From an uncultured Oleiphilus sp. (GTDB lineage Bacteria > Pseudomonadota > Gammaproteobacteria > Pseudomonadales > Oleiphilaceae), in contig CAJWBE010000005.1 in assembly GCA_913020045.1 (NCBI GenBank), forward strand, positions 62,001-126,000: DNA of 64,000 nt. Reading direction: 5' to 3'. The position numbers and the translations under genes are program-made. The notes below the pieces were generated by a model, which was not told the DNA's origin, did no database searches, and worked only from the letters and a program-made list of their open reading frames with translations. This document shows, one piece after another, positions 11,022-19,631 of this stretch (its first letter is position 1; each line of letters starts with the position of its first letter).

Positions 11022-12470
11022 ATGCAATGGGAAACCGTTATCGGGCTTGAAGTACACGTTCAATTGGCCACCAAGTCTAAGATTTTTTCTGGCTCATCGA
11101 CCGCCTTTGGCGCTGAACCAAACACTCAAGCCAGCGCAGTCGATCTAGCGCTGCCTGGCACGCTGCCCGTGCCAAACGAGCAAGCATTTCGTTATGCCAT
11201 TTTATTCGGCCTTGCGATCAACGCTGACATCAACAAACGGTCGGTGTTTGAACGTAAAAACTATTTCTACCCTGACCTTCCGAAAGGTTATCAAACTACG
11301 CAACTCGATGAACCAATCGTTGGCCCAGGCGTTGTTGATATTGAATTATCCGATGGCTCGTCCAAGTCAGTGCGCATTCATCATGCCCACCTCGAAGAGG
11401 ATGCTGGCAAGTCTTTGCATGAAGATTTTCATGGCATGTCGGGAATTGACCTAAATCGTGCAGGCACGCCCCTTATCGAAATTGTCTCTGAACCGGATAT
11501 GCGCAATTCTGAGGAAGCTGTCGCCTTTGCCAAAAAACTCCATGGCATCGTCACCTCGCTCGGCATTTGTGACGGTGAAATGTCTCAAGGCTCTATGCGC
11601 TTCGACGTTAACATTTCTGTGCGACCAAAAGGTCAAGAAGAATATGGTACGCGAACAGAAACCAAGAACTTAAATTCCTTCAAGTTTATGGAACGCGCGA
11701 TTAAGCTAGAAGTTGAAAGGCAAATTGACGTCATCGAAGACGGCGGTACGATCAGACAAGAAACTCGTTTGTACGATGCCGACAAAGACTTTTCTCGCGC
11801 CATGCGAAGCAAAGAAGAAGCAAACGATTACCGCTACTTCCCCTGCCCTGACTTACTGCCTGTGGTGTTCGACGACAGCTATATTGAAGCAATACGCAAG
11901 GAAATGCCTGAGTTACCGGATGCCCGTAAGCAACGATTCGTAGAGTCTTACGCCCTTTCAGATTATGACGCGTCGATTCTAGCCGCCGATGCCGCCACTG
12001 CCAGCTACTTCGAGACCGCGCAAGCTGTCTCTAGTGATGCCAAGCTTTCTGCTAACTGGGTAATGGGTGAGCTATCTGGTCGCCTAAACAGTGAGGAACT
12101 GAGCATCGCTCAAAGCCCAGTGGAAGCGAAAGCGATGGGAGAGTTGGTCCTGCGCGTAAAAGACGGCACCATCTCATCTTCCGGGGCCAAAAAGGTATTC
12201 AATACCCTATGGGAGAGCGAGGGAAAAAGCGTTGATCAAATCATTGACGCAAATGGTTTGAAACAAGTTTCAGACACCGGAGCGCTCGAAGCGATCGTCG
12301 ACGAAGTACTCGCCAACATGGCCGATCAAATCGCACAGTACCAAGAAGCCGACGATAAGAAACGTAAGAAGCTAATGGGTGGATTTATGGGGCCGCTAAT
12401 GAAGGCATCAAAGGGACAAGGGAACCCGAAACTGTTCAACGAAATTCTACAACGGAAATTAAACAACTAG
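11022..12470 (+). CDS. gatB: Asp-tRNA(Asn)/Glu-tRNA(Gln) amidotransferase subunit B
   Basis: Kinase/transamidase subunit that phosphorylates the misacylated tRNA-bound carboxylate and transfers ammonia to it. It is 482 aa. The N-terminus '[20 protein letters not shown]' and the motifs '[14 protein letters not shown]', 'HLEEDAGK' and '[18 protein letters not shown]' are diagnostic. A helical YqeY-like tail ends near '[20 protein letters not shown]'. AGGAG precedes the ATG. A terminator follows. Confidence 0.98.
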   Translation: MQWETVIGLEVHVQLATKSKIFSGSSTAFGAEPNTQASAVDLALPGTLPVPNEQAFRYAILFGLAINADINKRSVFERKNYFYPDLPKGYQTTQLDEPIVGPGVVDIELSDGSSKSVRIHHAHLEEDAGKSLHEDFHGMSGIDLNRAGTPLIEIVSEPDMRNSEEAVAFAKKLHGIVTSLGICDGEMSQGSMRFDVNISVRPKGQEEYGTRTETKNLNSFKFMERAIKLEVERQIDVIEDGGTIRQETRLYDADKDFSRAMRSKEEANDYRYFPCPDLLPVVFDDSYIEAIRKEMPELPDARKQRFVESYALSDYDASILAADAATASYFETAQAVSSDAKLSANWVMGELSGRLNSEELSIAQSPVEAKAMGELVLRVKDGTISSSGAKKVFNTLWESEGKSVDQIIDANGLKQVSDTGALEAIVDEVLANMADQIAQYQEADDKKRKKLMGGFMGPLMKASKGQGNPKLFNEILQRKLNN

Positions 12471-12503
12471 CGTTAACCGGCGTCAGAATGAGTCCTTTCA
12501 AGA

Positions 12504-12537
12504 GCGCATGAGCATATTTCTGCCTATGCGCTTTTTT
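12504..12537 (+). terminator. Intrinsic terminator after gatB
   Basis: GCGCAT (12504-12509) pairs with ATGCGC (12526-12531), followed directly by six T on the plus strand. It is placed 34 bases past the gatB stop and probably ends the gatCAB transcript. Confidence 0.75.
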
Positions 12538-12691
12538 ATTGCTCGCTCTTTCATTGCTATGTCTAACGAATGTCGCAATGACCAGCCGAGTAATTACGAT
12601 AAGAGAAAAAGAGAATTTCGTAACGTGGGACTCAGCCAGCTTAACAAGCCAAGCAGCATATCGCCCCACGCTTCATAGACTAATTGCTAAC

Positions 12692-13420
12692 CTACTCTGA
12701 CATCCTAAACACAAGTGTGATCGAAGTTTCACGGTCGGTCTTTTCGATGCCTGGCGCAACGTCAGAGTTGTGCTTGATACCATAACCTAGCTTCATGCTC
12801 ATAATGCCATTAATCTGGCTCGTCAGCGCAACGTTGAAGCGTGTGCGCGTATTGCTATCGCCGATTTCAGAAGAAAGAGACTGTTCGAACTCGGACGTCT
12901 CTGAAATTTGCCATTTATACTTTTCGCTAAGCTGGGCAATGACATCTTCTTGAGTTTCACCCGGATCAGGCTCACTCACACGGTAGCCAGGAGCAACTTC
13001 CAATTTAAGCTTATGCTGGTCATTATTAATCACTTTGTAACCTGCACCGACGACCCATGATGCTTGATATGCGTAACCACTAAACCGGTCTTTTTCCCAA
13101 TCGATACCCGAGAACACGTAAGCTCGCTCGCTCAGCAAGTAATCCGACTGAGCCGACGCTAGATACTTCTCGGCTGAACTTTCATCGTTCTGAGAGCTGT
13201 TCAGTGCTTCAAGATTTAAAAAATGCTCCCACTGCTTGTAGCTCTTTTCCCCTTCAAACTTAGCAATCAATGTTTCGCTCTCTGAGTTTCCTGAGGTTTG
13301 AATAAAACCTAGTTCCGCAGAGGCTTTCCAAGTGGTTTTAGTGGTTTCCGCTGATACATTAAACGTTAGCGCTGCCATCGCTAGCGCACTGAGTAGACGT
13401 GTTTGGTTTTTCCCTGTCAT
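12692..13420 (-). CDS. DUF481 family outer-membrane protein
   Basis: Predicted outer-membrane beta-barrel of the DUF481 / YdiY 'salt-induced outer membrane protein' family. It is 242 aa with a Sec signal peptide ('LLSALAMAALTFNVSA' then ETTK). After it come alternating-residue strands such as 'WKASAELGFIQTSGNSESET', 'YVFSGIDWEKDRFSGYAYQ' and 'KLEVAPGYRV', ending 'ETSITLVFRMSE' with a near-terminal aromatic as barrel proteins often have. AGGAG lies seven bases before the ATG. The function of the family is not well defined. It is a single gene between the convergent end of gatCAB and a divergent operon. Confidence 0.85.
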   Translation of the reverse strand: MTGKNQTRLLSALAMAALTFNVSAETTKTTWKASAELGFIQTSGNSESETLIAKFEGEKSYKQWEHFLNLEALNSSQNDESSAEKYLASAQSDYLLSERAYVFSGIDWEKDRFSGYAYQASWVVGAGYKVINNDQHKLKLEVAPGYRVSEPDPGETQEDVIAQLSEKYKWQISETSEFEQSLSSEIGDSNTRTRFNVALTSQINGIMSMKLGYGIKHNSDVAPGIEKTDRETSITLVFRMSE

Positions 13421-13880
13421 TTAGGAACTCCTGGAGGGTTATCAAAAGGGGTAAAATAGTTGACGGTGGATATAGAGCCGTTTCAGAGGTCACAACCCAC
13501 GTCCTTTACTACGATCATTTCTAATTACTAGATCAATCCAGGCACTTCACTCGGAAGCACCCTCAAAACGGCGCGAAGCGTACCAACTAACCTCCGTTAA
13601 AGAAACAAAAAAAGGCGTCCTAGATAGGCATTTTTTAAGAACCCTTAAACGTTAAGCACCCACCTAACCTTCGCTCGAAAACAGATCATCTGTTTACTTT
13701 TGTAGCCCATGGGGCCACGTAGTAATTTCCTGTCTATACTCAATAGAAATAAGGTGCTTACCGGAGCTTTGTCTGAAAGCACTCTAATTAAATAATTCAC
13801 CGATTTGACCAGTTCGATTTTTAAGAACCCATCAAATATTCCAGTGAATTAGCATCAAGCACAACGGAAGGGGCACGTTC
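13421..13880. other. 460-bp spacer upstream of the GTPase operon, with a 13-bp direct repeat
   Basis: No ORF or RNA gene is recognised. TTTTTAAGAACCC occurs twice, at 13632-13644 and 13818-13830, both on the plus strand upstream of the operon that starts at 13881. A TATACT hexamer at 13735-13740 could be a -10 element but lacks a good -35. AGGAG before DUF481 and GGAAGGGG before 13881 are the flanking ribosome binding sites. The spacer is unusually long for this dense region, so it may hold regulatory sites. Confidence 0.45.
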
Positions 13881-14426
13881 ATGGCAAGTCATCCAAAGTC
13901 GGGTAAAACAGCTAAATCAGAGGCCACAACAGAAAAAGTAGTCGACCCGGCCACACAGCTACATGAAATACAGAAGCTTTTGTTTGGCCAGCAAATGAGC
14001 CAGTTTGAACAAGTGATTGCTGATCTCAAGCAAGATATGGGTGAGCAAATTAAAACACTGGATAAGCAGTTTTCTCAGTCTCTAGATAAACAACAAAAGG
14101 CTTTTGCCGCTCAGCTTCAAGAACTTAATAAACATGTCGAGTCGCTCAACGATCAACACCAAAACAAAGAAGCGCTCATAGAAGATGACATTGATGCCCT
14201 GCGTAAATCTCTCGATTCTTTCGAAGTACAAACAGAGTCTGCCCATAACAGCCTAGAACAGCAATTAAACGAAGAAAGCGAGCGACTCTCGCAGCAACTC
14301 AGTGCACAACACAACGAGCTTAGCGAGACCATGACGAAAACCACCCATTCGCTTGACGACAAGAAGCTAGATCGACAAAGTCTTTCGGAATTATTGGCCA
14401 ATGTCGCCAAAACAATTAAGGCTTAG
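13881..14426 (+). CDS. Coiled-coil protein, first gene of the small-GTPase operon
   Basis: A 181-aa cytoplasmic protein of unknown function, with no signal peptide or membrane segment. After a Lys/Thr-rich start, residues about 25-160 are almost continuously charged and Gln-rich heptads, predicting a long coiled coil ('FEQVIADLKQDMGEQIKTLD'). The C-terminus 'DRQSLSELLANVAKTIK' is a distinct short helical motif. From memory, similar coiled-coil proteins with this kind of ending sit beside OmpA-type proteins in other bacteria. GGAAGGGG precedes the ATG. The next gene starts nine bases after its stop, so the two are surely co-transcribed. A scaffold or adaptor role for the partner membrane protein or GTPase is inference. 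Confidence 0.7.
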   Translation: MASHPKSGKTAKSEATTEKVVDPATQLHEIQKLLFGQQMSQFEQVIADLKQDMGEQIKTLDKQFSQSLDKQQKAFAAQLQELNKHVESLNDQHQNKEALIEDDIDALRKSLDSFEVQTESAHNSLEQQLNEESERLSQQLSAQHNELSETMTKTTHSLDDKKLDRQSLSELLANVAKTIKA

Positions 14427-14435
14427 TAGACAAGC

Positions 14436-16079
14436 ATGTCGAAACTCGAAGACTCGCCCAATGCGAGCATAAACGAGCAGACAGAAGGTTTTCCGTCTCA
14501 AGATAACGACTATTTGCGGCTAAGGCGTCTGCTGCTTGGCGCGGATTATGATTCAGCGCTTCAGTCCTATGTCAGCAAGGAAGACGACGCCGAGCGGGTC
14601 GCCTCTGTGCTGGCACAAGCAATTCGGCAAAGTACTCGCAATGACCCCGCTGTTAGTAAAGCCTTAGCTCCCCTGCTCAACAAAGCCATCCACGAATCAA
14701 TCATTAAAAACCCCAGCCAAATTACCAACGTAATTTTCCCGATAATGGGCCCTGCCATTCGTAAATCGGTGGCAGCAGCATTGCGTGAAATGGTCCAGAA
14801 TTTAAACCGCGTTCTTGAACAGAGCTTTAGTCCAAAAGGAATTGCGTGGCGCTACAAAGCATGGCGAGCCGGTGTGTCTTATGGGCGCTACGTCATATCT
14901 CAAACGCTTAAATTTCGAGTGGAACAAGTTCTGCTAGTGCATCGCGAGACGGGCATACTATTGCATGCTGTCGCAGATGAAGCCGTACATGTGAAAGACC
15001 CTGAATTGCTATCCAGCATGCTAACGGCTATTCAGGATTTCGTTTGCGACTCCTTTGATACCAGCTCCGAATCGAGTCTCGAAAGAATCGAGATGGGCGA
15101 CTTTGCTTTGCATATCTGCGCGGGCCCTGCGGCGGCAGTTGCGGTCGCGGTTCGCGGCGCATTGGGCGAAGCCGAGCTGGGCCAAGTGAATGAAGCCATC
15201 GAACTAATTCATCAAGACTACTACCAAGCACTCGACACATTCGAAGGCGACCGAGAAGCCTTTGAAAGCACGGAAGATATTCTGCGTGGCTGTCTGGTTT
15301 CAGAAGAGTTGGAAGCAGTAACCCAACAAAAAAGACGCCCATGGTTAGCGATTGGGTTTATCTTCGCGCTTGCGCTGAGTCTTGGTTTTATTAGTGTTAA
15401 AAACTGGCAAGTGCAGACTGAGTTTGAGCGAATTATTGAGCTCACTCAGCAAGAGGAAGGCTATATTATGGTTGCTTCCTCGCGAGATGGTGATGCCGCA
15501 AACCTGAGCTTATTTAGAGATAGTAATTCCATTAGCGAAAGTGCGCTGCTGAGCAAGCTAAGCCCCAAACGCTTGTTTGTAAATATGAATGTAAAGACAA
15601 TTACCTTTGGCGCCATCGATACCGCGAAACTAAATGCACTCACACTTCCCGCACCGGTTGCCAGCCTTGATGAGCGGACTCAATACGCCCAACTGTTGAG
15701 TCATATCAATAGCAGGGCTATTTATTTCGCGGAGAATGCCACAGAGCTGGGAAGCACTGAGTTAGAAAGTATTCCTGCCCTAGTCAATGCAATCCATCGG
15801 GTGAAAGCACTTAATCACAGTCTCAAGCTGGCCACACCTCAAATAATGCTGCTTGGCTTTGCAGACTCTAACGGCTCCCAAGCGGCTAACCTTGAAGTCA
15901 GCAAAAAAAGAGCAGAGCTGGTGAAAGCACTACTCGTTAATAATGGCATTCAGGAGAGCACCATACAGGCGTGGGGACTCGGACATAAAGATGGACAACT
16001 TTTGAGCGCCCGAGAAAAACGCCGCGTGACAATTCACGTAGTCAACCCATTCACCAATTCAAGGACTGAAGAGCCGTAA
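14436..16079 (+). CDS. Bitopic membrane protein: conserved cytoplasmic domain, one TM, periplasmic OmpA-like domain
   Basis: A 547-aa protein. Residues about 25-290 are cytoplasmic, with conserved-looking blocks 'VIFPIMGPAIRKSVAAALRE', 'FRVEQVLLVHRETGILLHAV' and 'SSMLTAIQDFVCDSF'. The second block recalls a roadblock/longin-type fold, which would suit a GTPase partner, but that is inference. One membrane helix follows at about 302-320 ('WLAIGFIFALALSLGFISV'). The periplasmic part ends in an OmpA-like domain (about 425-540): 'IYFAENATEL', 'LLGFADSNGS' and 'SKKRAELVKALLVNNGI'. It keeps the Asp and Arg that bind diaminopimelate in this fold. The stop overlaps the GTPase start by one base (TAATG). 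The design connects cytoplasm to peptidoglycan. It is not a classical outer-membrane OmpA, because it has no barrel and no signal peptide. Confidence 0.8.
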   Translation: MSKLEDSPNASINEQTEGFPSQDNDYLRLRRLLLGADYDSALQSYVSKEDDAERVASVLAQAIRQSTRNDPAVSKALAPLLNKAIHESIIKNPSQITNVIFPIMGPAIRKSVAAALREMVQNLNRVLEQSFSPKGIAWRYKAWRAGVSYGRYVISQTLKFRVEQVLLVHRETGILLHAVADEAVHVKDPELLSSMLTAIQDFVCDSFDTSSESSLERIEMGDFALHICAGPAAAVAVAVRGALGEAELGQVNEAIELIHQDYYQALDTFEGDREAFESTEDILRGCLVSEELEAVTQQKRRPWLAIGFIFALALSLGFISVKNWQVQTEFERIIELTQQEEGYIMVASSRDGDAANLSLFRDSNSISESALLSKLSPKRLFVNMNVKTITFGAIDTAKLNALTLPAPVASLDERTQYAQLLSHINSRAIYFAENATELGSTELESIPALVNAIHRVKALNHSLKLATPQIMLLGFADSNGSQAANLEVSKKRAELVKALLVNNGIQESTIQAWGLGHKDGQLLSAREKRRVTIHVVNPFTNSRTEEP

Positions 16080-16597
16080 TGTTAGTCAAAAAAGTGTGCA
16101 TGGTCGGCCCGTTTGCGGTGGGTAAAACAAGTCTTGTGAAACGCTTTGTCGAGAGTATTTTTAGCGATAAGTATCACACGACAATTGGCGTCAAAGTTTC
16201 TAAAAAGAAAGTTGAATTGGCGCAAGAAAGCATGCAAATGATGCTGTGGGATATCGAGGGCGTCGATGTTTTCACCGAACTAAAGTCTAGCTATTTACGC
16301 GGCGCCTCAGGGGTAATGCTAGTTATCGATGGCACCCGCCCAACGACTATTCGCCAGCTTAATGAATTGCTCAGCCTTGTTCGCTCATATTTGCAAGAAA
16401 CACCCGTAGTCATTCTAGCGAATAAATTCGATCTAACGAATGAATGGAAACTATCCCAAGACGATGCGACAAAATTACGCGAAAACGGCTTAACCTTGAT
16501 TGAAACCAGCGCAAAAACTGGGGCCGGCGTTGAAGAAGCCTTTGCCGCACTGGCCCAAGCAATGTTAAGAGAATGCGATAGTAAGACCGCTGAATAG
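16079..16597 (+). CDS. Ras/Rab-like small GTPase
   Basis: A 172-aa single-domain GTPase with the five G motifs in order: G1 'GPFAVGKTS' (10-18), G2 threonine in 'HTTIGVK' (34-35), G3 'WDIEG' (57-61), G4 'NKFD' (115-118) and G5 'ETSAKTG' (142-148). The order and length are those of Ras/Rab-type GTPases, not Era or TrmE. The position of the catalytic glutamine (WDTAGQE in Rab) reads 'WDIEGVD', so intrinsic hydrolysis should be slow and may need a partner. There is no CAAX or Cys-Cys lipidation end. Prokaryotic small GTPases such as MglA work with roadblock proteins; here the translationally coupled upstream gene is the likely partner. The function in the cell is unknown. Confidence 0.88.
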   Translation: MLVKKVCMVGPFAVGKTSLVKRFVESIFSDKYHTTIGVKVSKKKVELAQESMQMMLWDIEGVDVFTELKSSYLRGASGVMLVIDGTRPTTIRQLNELLSLVRSYLQETPVVILANKFDLTNEWKLSQDDATKLRENGLTLIETSAKTGAGVEEAFAALAQAMLRECDSKTAE

Positions 16598-16636
16598 CAT
16601 GTTATTCGTCACAATGACCTGATGTGGTAAACCATA

Positions 16637-18799
16637 ATGAGCAAGGTACTGCAGGATTTAATCAAACAACTCGGCATAGTAGTGTTTCGACTTGCCGACG
16701 ACCAAACGCTTGAGTCAGTCTCAAGCTATCCTGAATGGCTTATCCATTTAAGCAAGGCCGCTGACTCACCTATTTCAGTCGATGATACCTTCCTAAGCTT
16801 TGATCAGATCGGACATAGCTTTCCTTTTCTATCAAACTTTCTGATTGATGCAGAATTGTTTTGGTCAAACGAGCGCGAACACGACAAAACTGATTCAGGT
16901 GTCTGGACCGAGGTTGACGCGTTGGGACAAGAGTATCAACTGGAAGCCCGCGCGCTATTCGCCGAGAACGAAAAAATCTTGCTGATAGAGAACGTCAGCC
17001 AGAACTTTGAAGAGCGCCACTTGGTCTATCAAAAAGCGCGAGATATGGCGTTGCTTAACGAAAAGCTGATTTCCGAACTAAACTTTCGTCAACGAAAGCT
17101 GCAGTCCGATATAGAGCGGCATCTGTCTTTGCGGAACCCTATCGACGAACTGAACCGCACCGTTGAGTCGAACACCTCTGCGGTGCTCGTCTGCTTGCCT
17201 GACGGTGACGTCGAGTTATACAACAAAGCCCTTATCAATATTTACGAAATTGGTAATGACCAGAAAATCGTTCGGGCCTCGATGCTCGATAAATGGATTG
17301 CGGAAGCCGAGCACAATCACCCAGAGATCCATCGCATATTAAAATCCGGTAGCTATTGGGAAGGCGAATTTGAAACCTTCGACGCCGACAACAATCAGAA
17401 GTGGATACGCCTCAGTATCGGCCCCGTTAAAAACGACGCCGGGGAGATATGCCATTTTGTGTGTGTCGCAAACGATTTAAGCGACTTTCGCAAAGTTAGC
17501 GATGACTGGGGAAATATAAGCGACTACGACTTTAATACTCACCTGCCAAACCGTCGCCAGTTTTGGAAGCACATCAGCCAAACCTGTGAGAGCGGGCAAA
17601 AGTCAGATGAAGTGATCGCATTGATGTATGTTGACCTAGATTACTTTAAGCATATCAATGACCAACATGGGCAATTTGCGGGTGATTTTCTGCTTGGCAC
17701 CATGGCCTCACGCCTATCTCGAAACATCAAGCATGGCGATTATATTGCCCATCTTGGCGGCGACGAGTTTGTTATTCTACTGCGCTATATCAAAGAACCG
17801 GAAGACCTAGTCGCTGTCGGCGAACGGCTGTTGGTAACGGTGAGCGAGCCGATTAATTTAGATGGAACACCCATTCGTGTCAGTGCGAGTATTGGCATTG
17901 CGACCACCGAGATATCTCAAACCGACCCACACTCCTTGCTTCGTAACGCCGATTTGGCTATGTATTCGGCGAAGGAGCTAGGGCGTGGCCAGGTAAGACT
18001 TTACACAGAAGAGTTAGAGCGTAACCCACCAAAACGAAGCCAACGAGAACATGAGCTTTTGGTGGCCATTGAAAAGCAACAGTTTGTCTTGGAATTTCAG
18101 CCCCAAGTTTGTATGCAGGAAAGTCGTGGAAAGCGAGTCGAGGCACTTGTTCGCTGGCAGCACCCTGAACACGGCCTGCTAAGCCCAGCTGAATTCGTTG
18201 GTATCGCAGAAGAATCCGGCAGTATTGTGCCAATTGGAGATTGGGTGCTGATGTCAGCTTGCGTCAGCGGAAAACTGCTGGTGGACTCCGGCGACTCGAC
18301 CTGCGTCGCGGTGAATATTTCAGCTAAGCAACTTAGTCACCCAGAGTTCTACAACAAGCTCACGAATGTCTTGCGTAAATCAGGGTTTCCCGCAACGCAT
18401 CTAGAGATAGAAATTACAGAGAGTAGCTTTCTAAGCGACATGGATAAAGCGATCGACGTTCTTCACCGCGTGCGAGCGCTTGGTATCCAAGTTGCGCTCG
18501 ACGACTTTGGGTCAGGGTTCTCATCCCTAAATTATCTAAAACGCCTGCCCGTCGACTACATAAAAATTGACCGCTCGTTTATTCACGACCTACCCGACGA
18601 CAACGAAAGCCGTGCAATTACCACCTCCGTGATTCACCTTGCCCATCAACTGAATATGAAAGTGATCGCAGAAGGCGTTGAGAATAAACAACAGCTAGAG
18701 TTTCTAAGAGAGCATGACGTCGATTTCGTGCAGGGTTTCTATTATTTCAAACCCATGCCCTTGGCGAAGCTAACATCGCTAAAATCTGAGAATTGGTAG
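16637..18799 (+). CDS. PAS-GGDEF-EAL c-di-GMP enzyme, last gene of the GTPase operon
   Basis: A 720-aa cytoplasmic protein. Residues 1 to about 165 form an unassigned N-terminal region ending in a helical linker. A PAS-like domain spans about 168-290 ('SNTSAVLVCLPDGDVELYN'), GGDEF about 300-455 and EAL about 470-710. The cyclase motif is canonical ('LGGDEFVIL'), but the inhibitory RxxD site reads KHGD. The EAL domain has the catalytic set: 'EALVRW', 'VNISAKQL', 'EITES', 'DDFGSGFSSL', 'YIKIDRSF', 'AEGVE' and 'QGFYYFKP'. Both making and breaking c-di-GMP are therefore possible. It starts 39 bases after the GTPase, so its activity may be set by that switch (inference). Confidence 0.92.
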   Translation: MSKVLQDLIKQLGIVVFRLADDQTLESVSSYPEWLIHLSKAADSPISVDDTFLSFDQIGHSFPFLSNFLIDAELFWSNEREHDKTDSGVWTEVDALGQEYQLEARALFAENEKILLIENVSQNFEERHLVYQKARDMALLNEKLISELNFRQRKLQSDIERHLSLRNPIDELNRTVESNTSAVLVCLPDGDVELYNKALINIYEIGNDQKIVRASMLDKWIAEAEHNHPEIHRILKSGSYWEGEFETFDADNNQKWIRLSIGPVKNDAGEICHFVCVANDLSDFRKVSDDWGNISDYDFNTHLPNRRQFWKHISQTCESGQKSDEVIALMYVDLDYFKHINDQHGQFAGDFLLGTMASRLSRNIKHGDYIAHLGGDEFVILLRYIKEPEDLVAVGERLLVTVSEPINLDGTPIRVSASIGIATTEISQTDPHSLLRNADLAMYSAKELGRGQVRLYTEELERNPPKRSQREHELLVAIEKQQFVLEFQPQVCMQESRGKRVEALVRWQHPEHGLLSPAEFVGIAEESGSIVPIGDWVLMSACVSGKLLVDSGDSTCVAVNISAKQLSHPEFYNKLTNVLRKSGFPATHLEIEITESSFLSDMDKAIDVLHRVRALGIQVALDDFGSGFSSLNYLKRLPVDYIKIDRSFIHDLPDDNESRAITTSVIHLAHQLNMKVIAEGVENKQQLEFLREHDVDFVQGFYYFKPMPLAKLTSLKSENW

Positions 18800-18875
18800 C
18801 AGCACCTCCAGTTTATCAATATCTGAGTAGGGAGATAATAATCCCTAGCCAGTTAAGCCGTCGTCTAAACGAATC

Positions 18876-19631
18876 TTATACAATAAACGGAATCAGCTTT
18901 GCTATACGCTGACGGTAATCTTGATATCGATTGCCATATTCTCGCACTAGGTCTTTCTCCTCGAAATAAAGACCGACTAGCACGTAGACAGTCATACCGA
19001 GCGAAAGCATCAGATGACTGCTAGTTGAGGTAGGCACCAACCACATACCCATCAACACGCCTAGCTGAATCGGATGCCGAACAATGCGATATAAGCCGGG
19101 AGTTTTGAACGTCGATGCTGGGACAATTTCTCCCTGCATCGTGAAGTACGTCTGTTTCAATCCGAACAATTCGAAGTGGCCTATTTGGAATGTGGCCACC
19201 AACAATATTGTCCAACCGGCAACACTCCCGACCTGCACGACCACAGACAATATCGGCGAATTTAACTCCCACACAATACCTTCGATGGGCACCCACGCAA
19301 ACGGAATAAGGGCCAATACACAGGCAGAAGCAAGGCAATAAGTAGAGCGTTCAACCGAGACGGGTAAAAAGCGCGCGAGCCACGATTTGAAAGGTTGCCG
19401 CGCCATCACGCTGTGTTGAACCCCAAATACCGAGAGCAAACAGATATTAATTGCTAGGGCGGTTAACCAATCATGCCTAGCCACTTGGCTGTTCACTGAT
19501 ATCGGTTCATATAACCCGCTAGAAAACACCATAAAATAGACGAGAGCGCCGAGCGTAGCGATGTAACAAAAAATCGAATAAGCAAATAGAACAACTGAAC
19601 TAACCGAGAATACTCTATGATTATAACGCAT
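18876..19631 (-). CDS. mddA: MddA-like methanethiol S-methyltransferase (NnrU/ICMT-type membrane protein)
   Basis: Integral membrane methyltransferase of 251 aa with about five to six hydrophobic segments. The C-terminal motifs 'LYRIVRHPIQLGVLMGMW' and 'EEKDLVREYGNRYQDYRQRI' are the SAM-binding signature of the isoprenylcysteine methyltransferase/NnrU superfamily. The stretch 'IGHFELFGLKQTYF' resembles MddA, which methylates methanethiol to dimethyl sulfide. The start overlaps the end of the OsmC-like gene by 11 bases, so the two are translationally linked. It converges with the GGDEF-EAL gene. The superfamily call is firm; the exact substrate is inferred. Confidence 0.75.
   Translation of the reverse strand: MRYNHRVFSVSSVVLFAYSIFCYIATLGALVYFMVFSSGLYEPISVNSQVARHDWLTALAINICLLSVFGVQHSVMARQPFKSWLARFLPVSVERSTYCLASACVLALIPFAWVPIEGIVWELNSPILSVVVQVGSVAGWTILLVATFQIGHFELFGLKQTYFTMQGEIVPASTFKTPGLYRIVRHPIQLGVLMGMWLVPTSTSSHLMLSLGMTVYVLVGLYFEEKDLVREYGNRYQDYRQRIAKLIPFIV

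Noticed and set aside
13610-13640. A-rich and T-rich flanks around GGCGTCCTAGATAGGC as a terminator
   Set aside because: The arms pair poorly and the loop would be too small.
18828-18847. TAGGGA...TCCCTA hairpin between the convergent GGDEF-EAL and mddA genes
   Set aside because: Only six base pairs and no T-run on either strand.
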